DNA of 64,000 nucleotides from Bin80 sp026709335. Its GTDB lineage: Bacteria; Bacteroidota; Rhodothermia; Rhodothermales; Bin80. Below the pieces are notes generated by a model. That model was not told the origin of the DNA. It saw only the letters and a list, made by a program, of their open reading frames with translations, and ran no database searches. The translations under genes and the position numbers were made by a program. How positions within the stretch are numbered: position 1 is the first letter of the stretch; each line of letters starts with the position of its first letter. The stretch is from contig OZ241385.1 in NCBI GenBank assembly GCA_965200825.1, positions 2,914,001 through 2,978,000 on the forward strand, written 5' to 3'. Positions 8,943-17,209 of this stretch are shown piece after piece.

Positions 8943-9872
8943 CTAGTACCCCAGAATATATGTGGAAGGGTCCTGTGCAAGACCGTTGTTCCATAATTCA
9001 AAATGAAGGTGTGGTCCGGAAGAATATTCTCCCGAGTCTCCACTGACTGCAATGCTTTCGCGAGCCTGGACCCGGTCTCCAACATGCTTCAGAAGACGTT
9101 GATTGTGTTTGTATACGGAAATGTATCCATCCGCATGTTGCACAGCAATCGTATGCCCCCCCTTATAGGTCCAGTCTGCAAAGATGACATATCCATCACC
9201 GATGCATCGAATCATTAATCCTTCGCTCGTGGCAATATCAATTGCATAGTGCCCCTCTTCAGCATTGAAGTTACGTGCGACAATTCCCTGAACGGGAGCC
9301 ATTGCAGGCAGCTGCAGGCTTCTCAGAGAATTTGGAGATGGTGGGGAGAGCGCTGGATCAGATTCATCCGTAAAGATGTTATTTGTTGAATTAATAAGGG
9401 ATTGAGGGGTACCTGTCCGTGTGAAGATTGAGGTAGGCTTCCAAGTGCCTCCGTTCGGGGGCATCGTGGCGGAAGCGCTGATGTCAGTGATGACCTCGGC
9501 GAGCATTGTATCTGGATCACCAGACAATAGACGTTGAAGATTGGTCAGATATTGCGTTTGCTGATTCAATGAATCAGCAATCTCCTGCAATCGGATGGAG
9601 GTCAAGATCGATTGTCGATGGAGGTCTCGAATTTGAAAGTTGGGAATCAATTCATGGGAGATCGCGAAAAGTGTCAGCCCAAAGATTGCGAACGTATAAA
9701 CAGAAAGCAGGATACCCGCTATCGTACGGGGATAAAACTGTTTCGGATAGAACTCCTGATAGGCCTCTTCCTCCGATTTTTTCCAGACAACAATTCGGGA
9801 GTCGGAACCTGACTTCCACAGAATACTCTGCCAGAAGTCAAAAGATTTACGCAATAAATGCAGTAGCCACAT
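8943..9872 (-). CDS. M23 family metallopeptidase, membrane anchored
   Basis: Probable cell-wall endopeptidase of the LytM/M23 fold. One transmembrane helix (about 52-75, TIAGILLSVYTFAIFGLTLF), a short coiled coil (about 85-115), a Ser/Pro/Thr-rich linker, then the M23 domain with the zinc motifs HYAID (HxxxD) and HLHFE (HxH) near the C-terminus. All metal ligands are present, so it should be active. I chose the ATG at 9872, 14 bp after the DUF721 gene; an in-frame ATG at 9950 would overlap that gene. A 259-bp gap separates it from the bactofilin gene, its likely functional partner. Confidence 0.9.
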   Translation of the reverse strand: MWLLHLLRKSFDFWQSILWKSGSDSRIVVWKKSEEEAYQEFYPKQFYPRTIAGILLSVYTFAIFGLTLFAISHELIPNFQIRDLHRQSILTSIRLQEIADSLNQQTQYLTNLQRLLSGDPDTMLAEVITDISASATMPPNGGTWKPTSIFTRTGTPQSLINSTNNIFTDESDPALSPPSPNSLRSLQLPAMAPVQGIVARNFNAEEGHYAIDIATSEGLMIRCIGDGYVIFADWTYKGGHTIAVQHADGYISVYKHNQRLLKHVGDRVQARESIAVSGDSGEYSSGPHLHFELWNNGLAQDPSTYILGY

Positions 9873-9886
9873 AATTCGTGAACTGC

Positions 9887-10198
9887 TTAGTGAAAAATGA
9901 TTTCGTGAATGACCCGCTTTCCGAGCGTCTCGTTTAGGCGCTTCCGCCATTTAACACGGTCCATGTGGAGTTCCTGCCGCCATGTTCCAGAGTTTAATTC
10001 CACGTACAATTTTCCCCGTCTAGTCCAAACCTGCTCGGTCACATTTGCAATGATTGGTCCTGCTAGGTCCTGCCATACTTCAACGGCTTCCGCTTCATCC
10101 ACGCCTGCCCGCAAACCGAGATCATCAATCGCGAGATCAATCAGATCAGAAAGTGTAAATGGGTCGGAAGGGTTATTCAAGTCCATCAAGTCTTCCAA
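9887..10198 (-). CDS. DUF721 domain-containing protein
   Basis: 103 aa. The core SLSDLIDLAIDDLGLRAGVDEAEAVEVWQDLAGPIIANVTE...RRGKLYVELNSGTWRQEL has the features of DUF721 (DciA-like in part): the short helical start, a W preceding a G-P, and the GKLxVxxxSxxWxxEL strand-helix. DciA-type proteins load the DnaB helicase in many bacteria; Bacteroidota DUF721 proteins are shorter and untested. First gene of the minus-strand block; its promoter must lie in the 49 bp between 10199 and the TnpB element. Confidence 0.82.
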   Translation of the reverse strand: MEDLMDLNNPSDPFTLSDLIDLAIDDLGLRAGVDEAEAVEVWQDLAGPIIANVTEQVWTRRGKLYVELNSGTWRQELHMDRVKWRKRLNETLGKRVIHEIIFH

Positions 10199-10239
10199 AT
10201 GACATCTATCCTTTATCTTACACGGCAGTACGGCATAGG

Positions 10240-10247
10240 ATGCAAAA
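10240..10247. repeat. Left 8-bp target-site duplication of the TnpB element
   Basis: ATGCAAAA directly abuts the left inverted repeat and occurs again directly after the right inverted repeat at 11623-11630. Confidence 0.85.
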
Positions 10248-10270
10248 GGGACTTATATACATGAGTACCC
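10248..10270 (+). repeat. Left terminal inverted repeat, TnpB element
   Basis: 23 bp, reverse-complementary to 11600-11622 with one mismatch (C to A at the fifth position). Confidence 0.85.
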
Positions 10271-10369
10271 ATGATGTGGAACTTTATTGCGGTAGGAGAA
10301 TACACGGACACAATAAGCAGGAGTGCAATCCTGCCTATTGCTTACCATAACGTTATCTACATTAACGCC

Positions 10370-11617
10370 ATGCCCGTGGGGAATTCAAACAATAAAAATC
10401 AAGACTGTTCCTATCGAGGGCTTGAGTACCGTCTATGCCCTGGAACACGAAGTAAAGCAAAGAAACTGGTAGGCCTGGCCGGTGCGTGTCGATTTACGTG
10501 GAACGCCATACTTTCTCAGTGCAATGAAGAGTACCAAGATGAAACCAAAGAGAACCCACAGTACTCTTATTTCTCTCTGGGAAAGCGATTTACGAAGTTG
10601 CGCCATTCTGTATCGTGGTTAGGAGGATATTCTGCGAATATTGTCAAATACACGCTCAAATATCAAGCAGACGCGTGGCAGAGATATTTTAAGGGTACGG
10701 CGAGCCGTCCTGATTTTCATAGGAAGCATAAGCATACAGATTCGTTTACAGCCACTAAAAATCTATTCAAGATTGTGAATGACAGCGTATACATCCAGAA
10801 GGTTGGCTGGATGAAGTTTCGGCGCAATGGAGGCAATCCATACCCGGACGGTGAGTCGATTGAGTTGACAGTAAAGAAAGAGGGGCGGTACTGGAAGATG
10901 AGCGTGATTTATAGGATTCCGACACCTGAAAAGACAGAGAATGGCGTGGCCGTTGGGGTGGATCTAAATACGTACAACGTGGCCTGGACGTCTTCGGAAG
11001 GGGATCAGGGAATGTTACCGATTGAGAAACCAGATATAAAAGAGATTCGGATCAAACGGTATCAGAGGAAGCTGGCACGGCAGAAGAAAGGATCGAAAAG
11101 ACGAGCCGTCACGAAGGGCAGGATTGCGAAGTGGAAACGAAAACAGAAAAACACTCGAAAGAATCAGGATCATCACAACAGCAAGGCGCTGGCACGGAAG
11201 GCTGAAACTCTGGTACGAGAGGATCTGGGTATCCAGAGAATGTCCAAGAGTGCCAAGGGAACGGTAGAGAATCCCGGCAAGAATGTGAAAGCGAAGTCAG
11301 GGCTAAACCGCGTGATCCTGAACTCTTCATGGGGACGATTTAACCGGTATTGTGACTACAAATTCAGCAAGATAATTACCGTGAATCCGAAGTATACGTC
11401 TCAGACCTGCAATCAGTGTGGACACGTAGAAAAGGATAACCGAAAGACACAGAGTAGATTTAAGTGTATGGCCTGTGGCCATGCGGACCATGCAGATCTG
11501 AACGCGTCTGCAAATATCTTGGCCTCCGGGATTGGGGCTACTGGACGTGGGAGGGGCGTTTCCGTTAGGAACCCCATTGATCCGTCAAATGGATACGTGG
11601 GGTACTCATGTATATAA
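10370..11617 (+). CDS. tnpB: TnpB, RNA-guided nuclease (IS200/IS605-type)
   Basis: 415 aa from the ATG at 10370; a longer frame begins at 10271 but the extra part is not TnpB-like. N-terminal helix-turn-helix/WED part (YRLCPGTRSKAKKL...CRFTWNAIL), then a split RuvC domain: D198 in VAVGVDLN, E284 in VREDLGIQ, D376 in HADLNAS, so the catalytic triad is complete. Zinc finger Cys347, Cys350, Cys366, Cys369 (CNQCG...CMACG). The protein should cut DNA guided by an omega RNA, which in known cases overlaps the 3' end of tnpB and runs to the element end; here the stop codon lies inside the right inverted repeat. No tnpA is present. Confidence 0.93.
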   Translation: MPVGNSNNKNQDCSYRGLEYRLCPGTRSKAKKLVGLAGACRFTWNAILSQCNEEYQDETKENPQYSYFSLGKRFTKLRHSVSWLGGYSANIVKYTLKYQADAWQRYFKGTASRPDFHRKHKHTDSFTATKNLFKIVNDSVYIQKVGWMKFRRNGGNPYPDGESIELTVKKEGRYWKMSVIYRIPTPEKTENGVAVGVDLNTYNVAWTSSEGDQGMLPIEKPDIKEIRIKRYQRKLARQKKGSKRRAVTKGRIAKWKRKQKNTRKNQDHHNSKALARKAETLVREDLGIQRMSKSAKGTVENPGKNVKAKSGLNRVILNSSWGRFNRYCDYKFSKIITVNPKYTSQTCNQCGHVEKDNRKTQSRFKCMACGHADHADLNASANILASGIGATGRGRGVSVRNPIDPSNGYVGYSCI

Positions 11618-11622
11618 TTCCC
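11600..11622 (-). repeat. Right terminal inverted repeat, TnpB element
   Basis: Inverted partner of 10248-10270. It contains the last codons of tnpB and ends directly at the second ATGCAAAA. Confidence 0.85.
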
Positions 11623-11630
11623 ATGCAAAA
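11623..11630. repeat. Right 8-bp target-site duplication of the TnpB element
   Basis: Second copy of ATGCAAAA. It lies 1 bp before the gluQ start chosen here, and its own ATG is in frame with gluQ. Confidence 0.85.
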
Positions 11631-11631
11631 T

Positions 11632-12627
11632 ATGGAGTATCAAGGTCGTTTTGCTCCCTCTCCCACGGGGCTCTTGCATGTAGGCAATGCCCGTACAGCC
11701 CTGATTGCATGGTGCGCGGCGCGCCATTGCGGTGGCATATTCATCGTCAGAGGAGAAGATCTGGATAAGCCGAGAGTGGTGCCAGGTATGATGGAAGCCC
11801 AGATGAACGATTTGAAGTGGCTTGGACTTGATTGGGATGCCGGTCCGGACATTGGGGGTGTGCATGGTCCATATCTGCAATCTTTACGACATCAACACTA
11901 TCAAGCAGCCTTGGATCAACTGCATCGACAGGAGATGCTCTTTCCCTGTACGCGTTCACGAAAAGATCTGAGAGGACTCGCGTCAGAGCCGAATAGGGCT
12001 ACGATTGTTTGTCCGCAAAGCCTTCGACCTACTCATGATGTATCTCCGCAGTGGTACACAGAGGCCAACCGAGGGGTGACCATTCGGTTGAAAGTACCTG
12101 ATCAGCGAATTGAATTTCTGGATCGGGTGTTCGGTCCACAGAAAGAACTTCTGGCCGTTGAGGTGGGAGATTTTGCGTTACGCCGAAAAGATGGTATCTA
12201 TGCGTATCAGTTGGCAGTTGCAGTAGATGATTTGTTCATGAACATCACCGAGGTCGTCAGAGGTAAAGACTTACTGGACTCAACAGCCCGACAATTATTT
12301 TTGATGGACTTGCTTGGTGGCACGCGCCCATCGTACGCACATGTTCCTCTGGTTCTCAATCCTAATGGAGAAAAACTCTCAAAGCGAGATGCTTCTCTGT
12401 CGCTGGCTGCACTTCGTGAATCTGGTGTAGCTCCCGAGCGTCTAGTGGGGTATCTTGCCTGGAGTCTGGGGCTATTGCCGGACAAGGTTTCGTTGTCTGC
12501 CCGAGAACTGATTCAACACTTTGACTGGAACGCCGTGAAAAAACACAGATCCGACTGGATACTTCCCGGAAATTTTCTGAGATCACTCGTTTCGGACGTT
12601 ACCCTCAGCCATTGCACTGCGACATGA
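11632..12627 (+). CDS. gluQ: Glutamyl-Q tRNA(Asp) synthetase
   Basis: 331 aa. The catalytic Rossmann domain of a class I glutamyl-tRNA synthetase without the anticodon-binding half, which is the mark of GluQ-RS. HIGH motif in GRFAPSPTGLLHVGNARTAL at the very start, KMSKS motif as KLSKRD. The enzyme attaches glutamate to queuosine in tRNA-Asp. The N-terminal MEYQGRFAPSP matches the family start; an in-frame ATG at 11623 lies in the target duplication and another at 11608 in the IS repeat. The TnpB element separates the gene from its original upstream region. The tolC-like gene overlaps its stop (ATGA). Confidence 0.9.
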   Translation: MEYQGRFAPSPTGLLHVGNARTALIAWCAARHCGGIFIVRGEDLDKPRVVPGMMEAQMNDLKWLGLDWDAGPDIGGVHGPYLQSLRHQHYQAALDQLHRQEMLFPCTRSRKDLRGLASEPNRATIVCPQSLRPTHDVSPQWYTEANRGVTIRLKVPDQRIEFLDRVFGPQKELLAVEVGDFALRRKDGIYAYQLAVAVDDLFMNITEVVRGKDLLDSTARQLFLMDLLGGTRPSYAHVPLVLNPNGEKLSKRDASLSLAALRESGVAPERLVGYLAWSLGLLPDKVSLSARELIQHFDWNAVKKHRSDWILPGNFLRSLVSDVTLSHCTAT

Positions 12628-14027
12628 TATTCAAGATGTGGAAGCGATTATTACTTGCTGGAGTCTGTTATCTGATGGTCGGAGGTGCGATGGCGCAGGG
12701 CGGATCGGATACATTGCATGTGGATCTGAAGAGGGTTCTGGAACAAACACTCCTGGTGAGTCCGGACATTCAGGCAGCTCGGGCAAATATCCACCGGGCA
12801 AATGCTCGTTATGACCTGATTCGAAGCAGTCGAATTCTCCCGGATGCCTCCGCCATGAGTGCTGTCGCAGCAGTGCCAGGAATTGAAAACCCCAATGGTA
12901 CCCCACGGGATGAGCTATACCTGGATCCGGCGGTACGGAATGATTACGGTAATCTGCGGCCCTTTGCCCAGGCTGAGCTGTCATTGGTGCAGCCAATATA
13001 TACTTGGGGAGCTCTGGGAGGAGCTATTGAGGCCGCATCTGCGGGTGCAGATCTTGAAGATGCACGTGCCCGAGGGACAATGATAGAGGCTTCATTACGT
13101 GCTGCTAGGCTTTATTACGATGTTCTGCTTACCAACGAATTGCAGCGGTTGACGGACCGGGCCGGAGATGTAGTAGCCATGGCCATGGAAGAAATTAGTC
13201 GCCTCCTGGAAGAAGGCAACCCTGATGTGGACGATGCGGATCGATATCAGGTACTCATCACGGAGCAGGAATATCAGCGGAGAATTACAGAGGTCATCCA
13301 GGAGCGTCAGACGGCACATTCTGCTCTCCGCCGCCAATTATCCGTCCCGGATTCTACCCGCATACTTCCAGTACGCGACACGCTGGAGCCGCTCATGTTT
13401 GTTTTGGAAAGCCTGGAGTACTATCAGCAAAAAGCACTCATGTATCGGCCGGAAATTCTTCAGACACAGGCAGCTCAGGTTGCGACCGGTGCACTGGTTC
13501 GTGTTGCACGAGCAGACTACTATCCACAAACACTGTTTGGACTTACGTTCAGTGTTAGTGGAGCGACCAACCGTTTTCGTCAATCCAATCCTTATGTGAG
13601 TGACGGGTTCAGGCGGACGAGTGCACGCACCGGTTTCGGGTTGCGCCAGAAGTTAAACTTCGGGCAGACACGCGCGCGCGTGGCCCAGGCCAAAGCTCAA
13701 TCCAATTCGGCAGGGCACTTGGCCGCCGCTGCAGAGCAACTAGTTTTGGCAGAGCTGGAGCAGGCATGGAGGCAGGTCACGATCGAAGAGGTAGCGCTGG
13801 CTGCGCAGGACAGCTCTCTGGCCATCAGCAAAGAATGGCTTCGGGTTGAACAGATCAATTTTGACCTAGATTTGGGAGATACCGAAAACCTGGTGGATGC
13901 AGTACAGACGAATCTGACCCTGGAAGCAGGATACTACGAAGCCGTTAGTCGGTATAATATGGCAATCCTTAAGCTGCTCGCAGCCGCTGGAGTTCTCACA
14001 GAAGAAATAAACTCATTGACAGAATAG
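12624..14027 (+). CDS. TolC family outer membrane efflux protein
   Basis: 467 aa. Signal peptide to about residue 25 (GVCYLMVGGAMAQ). Two internally repeated OMF halves of long helices and beta strands: first repeat with LKRVLEQTLLVSPDIQAARANIHRANARYDLIRSSRILPDAS, second repeat around RPEILQTQAAQVATGALVRVARADYYPQ. These form the trimeric outer membrane channel of a tripartite pump or type I export system. The ATG at 12624 overlaps the gluQ stop; the mlaC-like gene starts 1 bp after its end. No pump or adaptor gene is near, so the substrate is unknown; the following MlaC suggests envelope lipid handling (inference). Confidence 0.9.
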   Translation: MIFKMWKRLLLAGVCYLMVGGAMAQGGSDTLHVDLKRVLEQTLLVSPDIQAARANIHRANARYDLIRSSRILPDASAMSAVAAVPGIENPNGTPRDELYLDPAVRNDYGNLRPFAQAELSLVQPIYTWGALGGAIEAASAGADLEDARARGTMIEASLRAARLYYDVLLTNELQRLTDRAGDVVAMAMEEISRLLEEGNPDVDDADRYQVLITEQEYQRRITEVIQERQTAHSALRRQLSVPDSTRILPVRDTLEPLMFVLESLEYYQQKALMYRPEILQTQAAQVATGALVRVARADYYPQTLFGLTFSVSGATNRFRQSNPYVSDGFRRTSARTGFGLRQKLNFGQTRARVAQAKAQSNSAGHLAAAAEQLVLAELEQAWRQVTIEEVALAAQDSSLAISKEWLRVEQINFDLDLGDTENLVDAVQTNLTLEAGYYEAVSRYNMAILKLLAAAGVLTEEINSLTE

Positions 14028-14028
14028 C

Positions 14029-14616
14029 ATGAAGCTAAAATCATTGCTCCTGCTCTGGATCTTCATGTCAGGCCCCTCTCTGGGGTTGGCGCAGGATGTA
14101 GAGGAGGAAGTTCGCTCGTTTATGACTCAGCGGGATCAGGAAATCAAAGATGCGGTTCGTGGAATGAAAACCGATCCATCTCTGCGCGAAGTAGCGCGCT
14201 CGCTGATCAATGATCAGATTGATTTTGAGGAGATGGGAAAACGTTCGCTTGGGCGCTATTATGAAGATCTTACACCGGAGGAGCGTCAGGAGTTTATCGA
14301 GGTTTTTGGCGGGATTGTGCGGTCGCAGTCACTGGGAGATCTGTCGGTCTATGAGGCACCGGTCAGCATCGAATCTGTGGCCATCAATGGAGATCAGGCC
14401 ACCGTGAACACCACAGCAGAGATTCGTGAAGATGAACTGGACGTAGTCTACCATTTGCACCGGAAAGAAGAGAGTTGGTGGCTTTACGATATCGTAATTG
14501 ACGGCGTCGGGACTGTCGAAGGGTACTCTGTTTCATTTCAAACCTTTTTGCGAAAGCGAGGCTTTGAAGCGTTCATGCAGAGTCTCCGGAAAAAGCTTGC
14601 AGCAACCGAAGATTGA
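14029..14616 (+). CDS. MlaC/Ttg2D-family periplasmic lipid-binding protein
   Basis: 195 aa with a signal peptide to about residue 22 (PSLGLAQD). The fold signature of MlaC is visible: DFEEMGKRSLGRYYEDLTPEERQEFIEVFGGI in the first half, then VESVAINGDQATVNTTAEI strands and a late WWLYDIVIDGVGTVEGY motif followed by FQTFLRKRGF. MlaC carries phospholipid between the outer membrane MlaA and the inner membrane MlaFEDB. No mlaFEDB genes are near. It follows the TolC-like gene by 1 bp, clearly one operon. Confidence 0.9.
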   Translation: MKLKSLLLLWIFMSGPSLGLAQDVEEEVRSFMTQRDQEIKDAVRGMKTDPSLREVARSLINDQIDFEEMGKRSLGRYYEDLTPEERQEFIEVFGGIVRSQSLGDLSVYEAPVSIESVAINGDQATVNTTAEIREDELDVVYHLHRKEESWWLYDIVIDGVGTVEGYSVSFQTFLRKRGFEAFMQSLRKKLAATED

Positions 14617-14666
14617 CAATATGACGGGCGGGCGTATCTTTGTGTGTTCAATTAGCATAAAATTCT

Positions 14667-15620
14667 GTGATCACAGAAGGATACGTTCTGCACACCTACG
14701 GAGGTGAAGCATATCTGCGACATGCAGTTGCTTCGGTTACGACACTACGCCGCTATGACCGTAAGCGTCCTGTAGCGCTCTATTGCACCAAGTCGCAGAT
14801 CGAAATTCTGGAGCGTACCGGACTAGCACAGCAGTTTACGCTTATAAAGCATCTTCCGCGTAGCAACAGATCCATCAAGGGTTTCAAGCATCATGTACAC
14901 AAATTCAAGCCTTGGAAGCGGGCCCTGTATATTGACTGCGATGTTATCTGGTGTCGCAACCCCGATCCTTTGTGGACTCAGCTCTCTGTTTATCCGTTTA
15001 CAGCGACCGGGCTGGAGCGAGCAGATTTTTATTTCGGAGGCCCCAAGAATGCCGCGGTAATTCTGGAGTTTTTGCGCAACCGTCGCGGCCGCACTTTGAC
15101 ACGTTTCGGATTGACGCATTTGCCGCGTATTCAGGCAGGCATGATCTATGCTGCAGATCCTGAGGTGACCCAATCGGTCTGCGAACTGGCAGCACATTTT
15201 CATTCGCGGAGTTCAGAGACACATTTCCGGACGCGGCTTCTTGAAGGACGCTCGGAAGAGTCCTGTGAATGGGGGATCGCCATGGCAATGAGCAAAATGG
15301 GATTGCCTGTTTATAACTGGTATCAGGGCGCAAACAGCCCCCAACTGGACTATATCCCCGGGATGACTGAGCATACGGAGGACTTTGAAGACGTTTTCTG
15401 TGAGTATTATACGGATCGCTTCATCTATGAAATCAGGGGCATTAAGGATCCAGGAATCCGTCAATTCTGTATTCGACTTGCCTCTGCGATACTTCGAAGG
15501 CGTGATCGAATGATGGTTACTCCCTTCATTCTTCATTTTAGTTGGTTACACGCGAAGCAACCATTCCATGATTTTGCAGACCGTGTATGGGAAGAGATGG
15601 CCAGCGCTACTACCCCTTGA
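14667..15620 (+). CDS. Glycosyltransferase, GT8-like fold
   Basis: 317 aa starting with GTG at 14667. GT-A type layout: Rossmann-like start (YVLHTYGGEAYLRHAVASVTTLRR), a DxD motif D90-C-D92 in ALYIDCDVIW for metal and sugar-nucleotide binding, and a later IQAGMIYAA block that resembles the N-x-G-v-l element of GT8-like enzymes. No signal peptide or membrane helix. The acceptor is unknown. It ends 11 bp inside the end of the convergent membrane-protein gene. Also compatible with an uncharacterised glycosyltransferase family. Confidence 0.75.
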   Translation: MITEGYVLHTYGGEAYLRHAVASVTTLRRYDRKRPVALYCTKSQIEILERTGLAQQFTLIKHLPRSNRSIKGFKHHVHKFKPWKRALYIDCDVIWCRNPDPLWTQLSVYPFTATGLERADFYFGGPKNAAVILEFLRNRRGRTLTRFGLTHLPRIQAGMIYAADPEVTQSVCELAAHFHSRSSETHFRTRLLEGRSEESCEWGIAMAMSKMGLPVYNWYQGANSPQLDYIPGMTEHTEDFEDVFCEYYTDRFIYEIRGIKDPGIRQFCIRLASAILRRRDRMMVTPFILHFSWLHAKQPFHDFADRVWEEMASATTP

Positions 15621-17205
15621 AGCTCAAATGCCACCAGAACACAATATACTCTCTAGTGTATGGAATGCAAAGTAGCAGGGTCAACCCAATGAGCGAGAGC
15701 AGAGGTAATATAAACGGTACAAGTGCGACTCTTCTGGACAATCCTTCGCGAGACAGAGATGAAAAATTGCGGGCGGCTTGAATATTGCAGTATATGCTCA
15801 AAATGATCCATGTCGCAGTCAGGACGATCGTCATCACTTCGGATTGACGTTCATTCAGCCCCGGGGTAACGAGGATAATCGGGAGCAATATCCCAAGGGG
15901 GGTATTGTTCATCGCTTTGATCACAAAAAAATGCTCAAATTTTACTTTTCCTGACTTCCACGATCCCCATGCACCAAGTAAAGATGAAAAAAGAGTCACC
16001 ATCAAATAGAGCGAGATCACAACCAAGGTTGGAAGAAAGGGGTCTGAAGTCAGATTGATGATGCGTTCAAGTATATAGGGGTTTAGCAGAATTGCAATTG
16101 CTTCAATCATGCCGAGGCCCCGACATGCCTCAATCAGAATCAAGATTGCACCGGAAATCATAATTCCCTGTGCAATGACATAAAAAAAAGAGGCACCTGC
16201 CAGTAGCGCACTCTCACGGTACAACGTGTCTCGGTGGGGATACTTGTTCATGACGTAACTCCACATCACTTCCGGAAATCGCCCATACCACAGGCTCACC
16301 AAAACGACAAGTACAATAGACATCCAGCCCAGGATGAGGGGCGTGGGGATCGGTCTCCTCGAATACTCGCCCAAATCAAGGGCAAAAATGGATTGAGTCC
16401 CCGCATAGATGCCATTCAACACCTGGTATGCAATCCGTTTCCGCCCCGATGTATCAATGAGTCCCCATTGGGTTGAAGTATCGTCGGAATCCTGCCATCG
16501 GTATACAAAAATGACCGAAAATGTACTACTGAGAAGTTTGGGGAGCTGATCTTCCAGGAAGCGCGCCTGAGACTCAGGCGAAAATTCCTGACGCAGGCCA
16601 AATGCATCGGGGTCCACTTTTTTCCCGAAGCTAGAGAGACCGACAGGTGTCGAGCTCTTCCAGTGGTTTAGAACCGCATCGGGATCGACATTCCTTCGCG
16701 TATCCAGCAGAACCAGGTCAACGTAGCTGGAACACTGATCATGGGATGCAAAGGCCGAGACGTAGTAAAGGGTCAGATCAGAGCTCCATTCAGCTAATTC
16801 TCTGAAATATTCACAGGCAAGAGGGGTGCTGGTATCACTCTTGGTCGAAACCCCAAAGCGATGAGCGGATGGATGCAGTGAATACATCTGATGTGCGCGG
16901 GTTAGCTGGTGCTTGGCATATTCAAGCGTATCAAGAAGAGCTTCGGCTGACAAAAGCAAAATAGGCAGGTCCTGGAACAACTGTAATCCGAGCGTATCCG
17001 CAACATGGATCAAGGACAGGTCATCCAGAATGGGTAACCGGATCGCTTCTACTCCGGCCTCGCGGATGCTCACAAGATCGGATGCCGTAGGAGGTGCAGG
17101 AGCATCCCAAACGACTCCTTTGAGTGGTCCGGTCTGACTATATGTATCAGAGACACAAACACAACTGAGGAGCAGAACACATGCAAGGACACGTTTGAGG
17201 GGCAT
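15610..17205 (-). CDS. Membrane protein with extracytoplasmic TIM-barrel-like domain
   Basis: 531 aa from the ATG at 17205. Signal peptide to about residue 24 (LLLSCVCVSDTYSQ). About 25-265 is soluble and begins GVVWDAP...REAGVEAIRLPILDD, which reads like the N-terminal strands of a glycoside-hydrolase type barrel (the family usually continues with DLP near strand three and FVYRWQDSDD near the end). About 285-530 has around seven transmembrane segments. I do not recognise the family. It follows the M14 peptidase gene by 4 bp, in one operon with recJ. Confidence 0.65.
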   Translation of the reverse strand: MPLKRVLACVLLLSCVCVSDTYSQTGPLKGVVWDAPAPPTASDLVSIREAGVEAIRLPILDDLSLIHVADTLGLQLFQDLPILLLSAEALLDTLEYAKHQLTRAHQMYSLHPSAHRFGVSTKSDTSTPLACEYFRELAEWSSDLTLYYVSAFASHDQCSSYVDLVLLDTRRNVDPDAVLNHWKSSTPVGLSSFGKKVDPDAFGLRQEFSPESQARFLEDQLPKLLSSTFSVIFVYRWQDSDDTSTQWGLIDTSGRKRIAYQVLNGIYAGTQSIFALDLGEYSRRPIPTPLILGWMSIVLVVLVSLWYGRFPEVMWSYVMNKYPHRDTLYRESALLAGASFFYVIAQGIMISGAILILIEACRGLGMIEAIAILLNPYILERIINLTSDPFLPTLVVISLYLMVTLFSSLLGAWGSWKSGKVKFEHFFVIKAMNNTPLGILLPIILVTPGLNERQSEVMTIVLTATWIILSIYCNIQAARNFSSLSREGLSRRVALVPFILPLLSLIGLTLLLCIPYTREYIVFWWHLSFKG

Positions 17206-17209
17206 TTCG

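Larger units (their letters stand above)
10248..11622 (+). mobile_element. TnpB-only element with terminal inverted repeats and 8-bp duplication
   Basis: 1,375-bp unit with a single tnpB gene. The ends are 23-bp inverted repeats, 10248-10270 and 11600-11622, matching at 22 of 23 positions (GGGACTTATATACATG... against GGGAATTATATACATG...). The 8 bp ATGCAAAA flank both sides as a direct repeat. IS200/IS605 and IS607 elements, the usual homes of tnpB, have subterminal hairpins or no inverted ends and make no duplication, so this boundary looks like the product of a DDE-type transposase acting in trans. The empty site can be rebuilt as the gluQ leader with one ATGCAAAA. Confidence 0.85.

Noticed and set aside
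10271..10369. N-terminal extension of TnpB from the ATG at 10271
   Set aside because: The added residues do not look like a TnpB N-terminus and begin directly at the inverted repeat; the ATG at 10370 gives the usual start of the fold.
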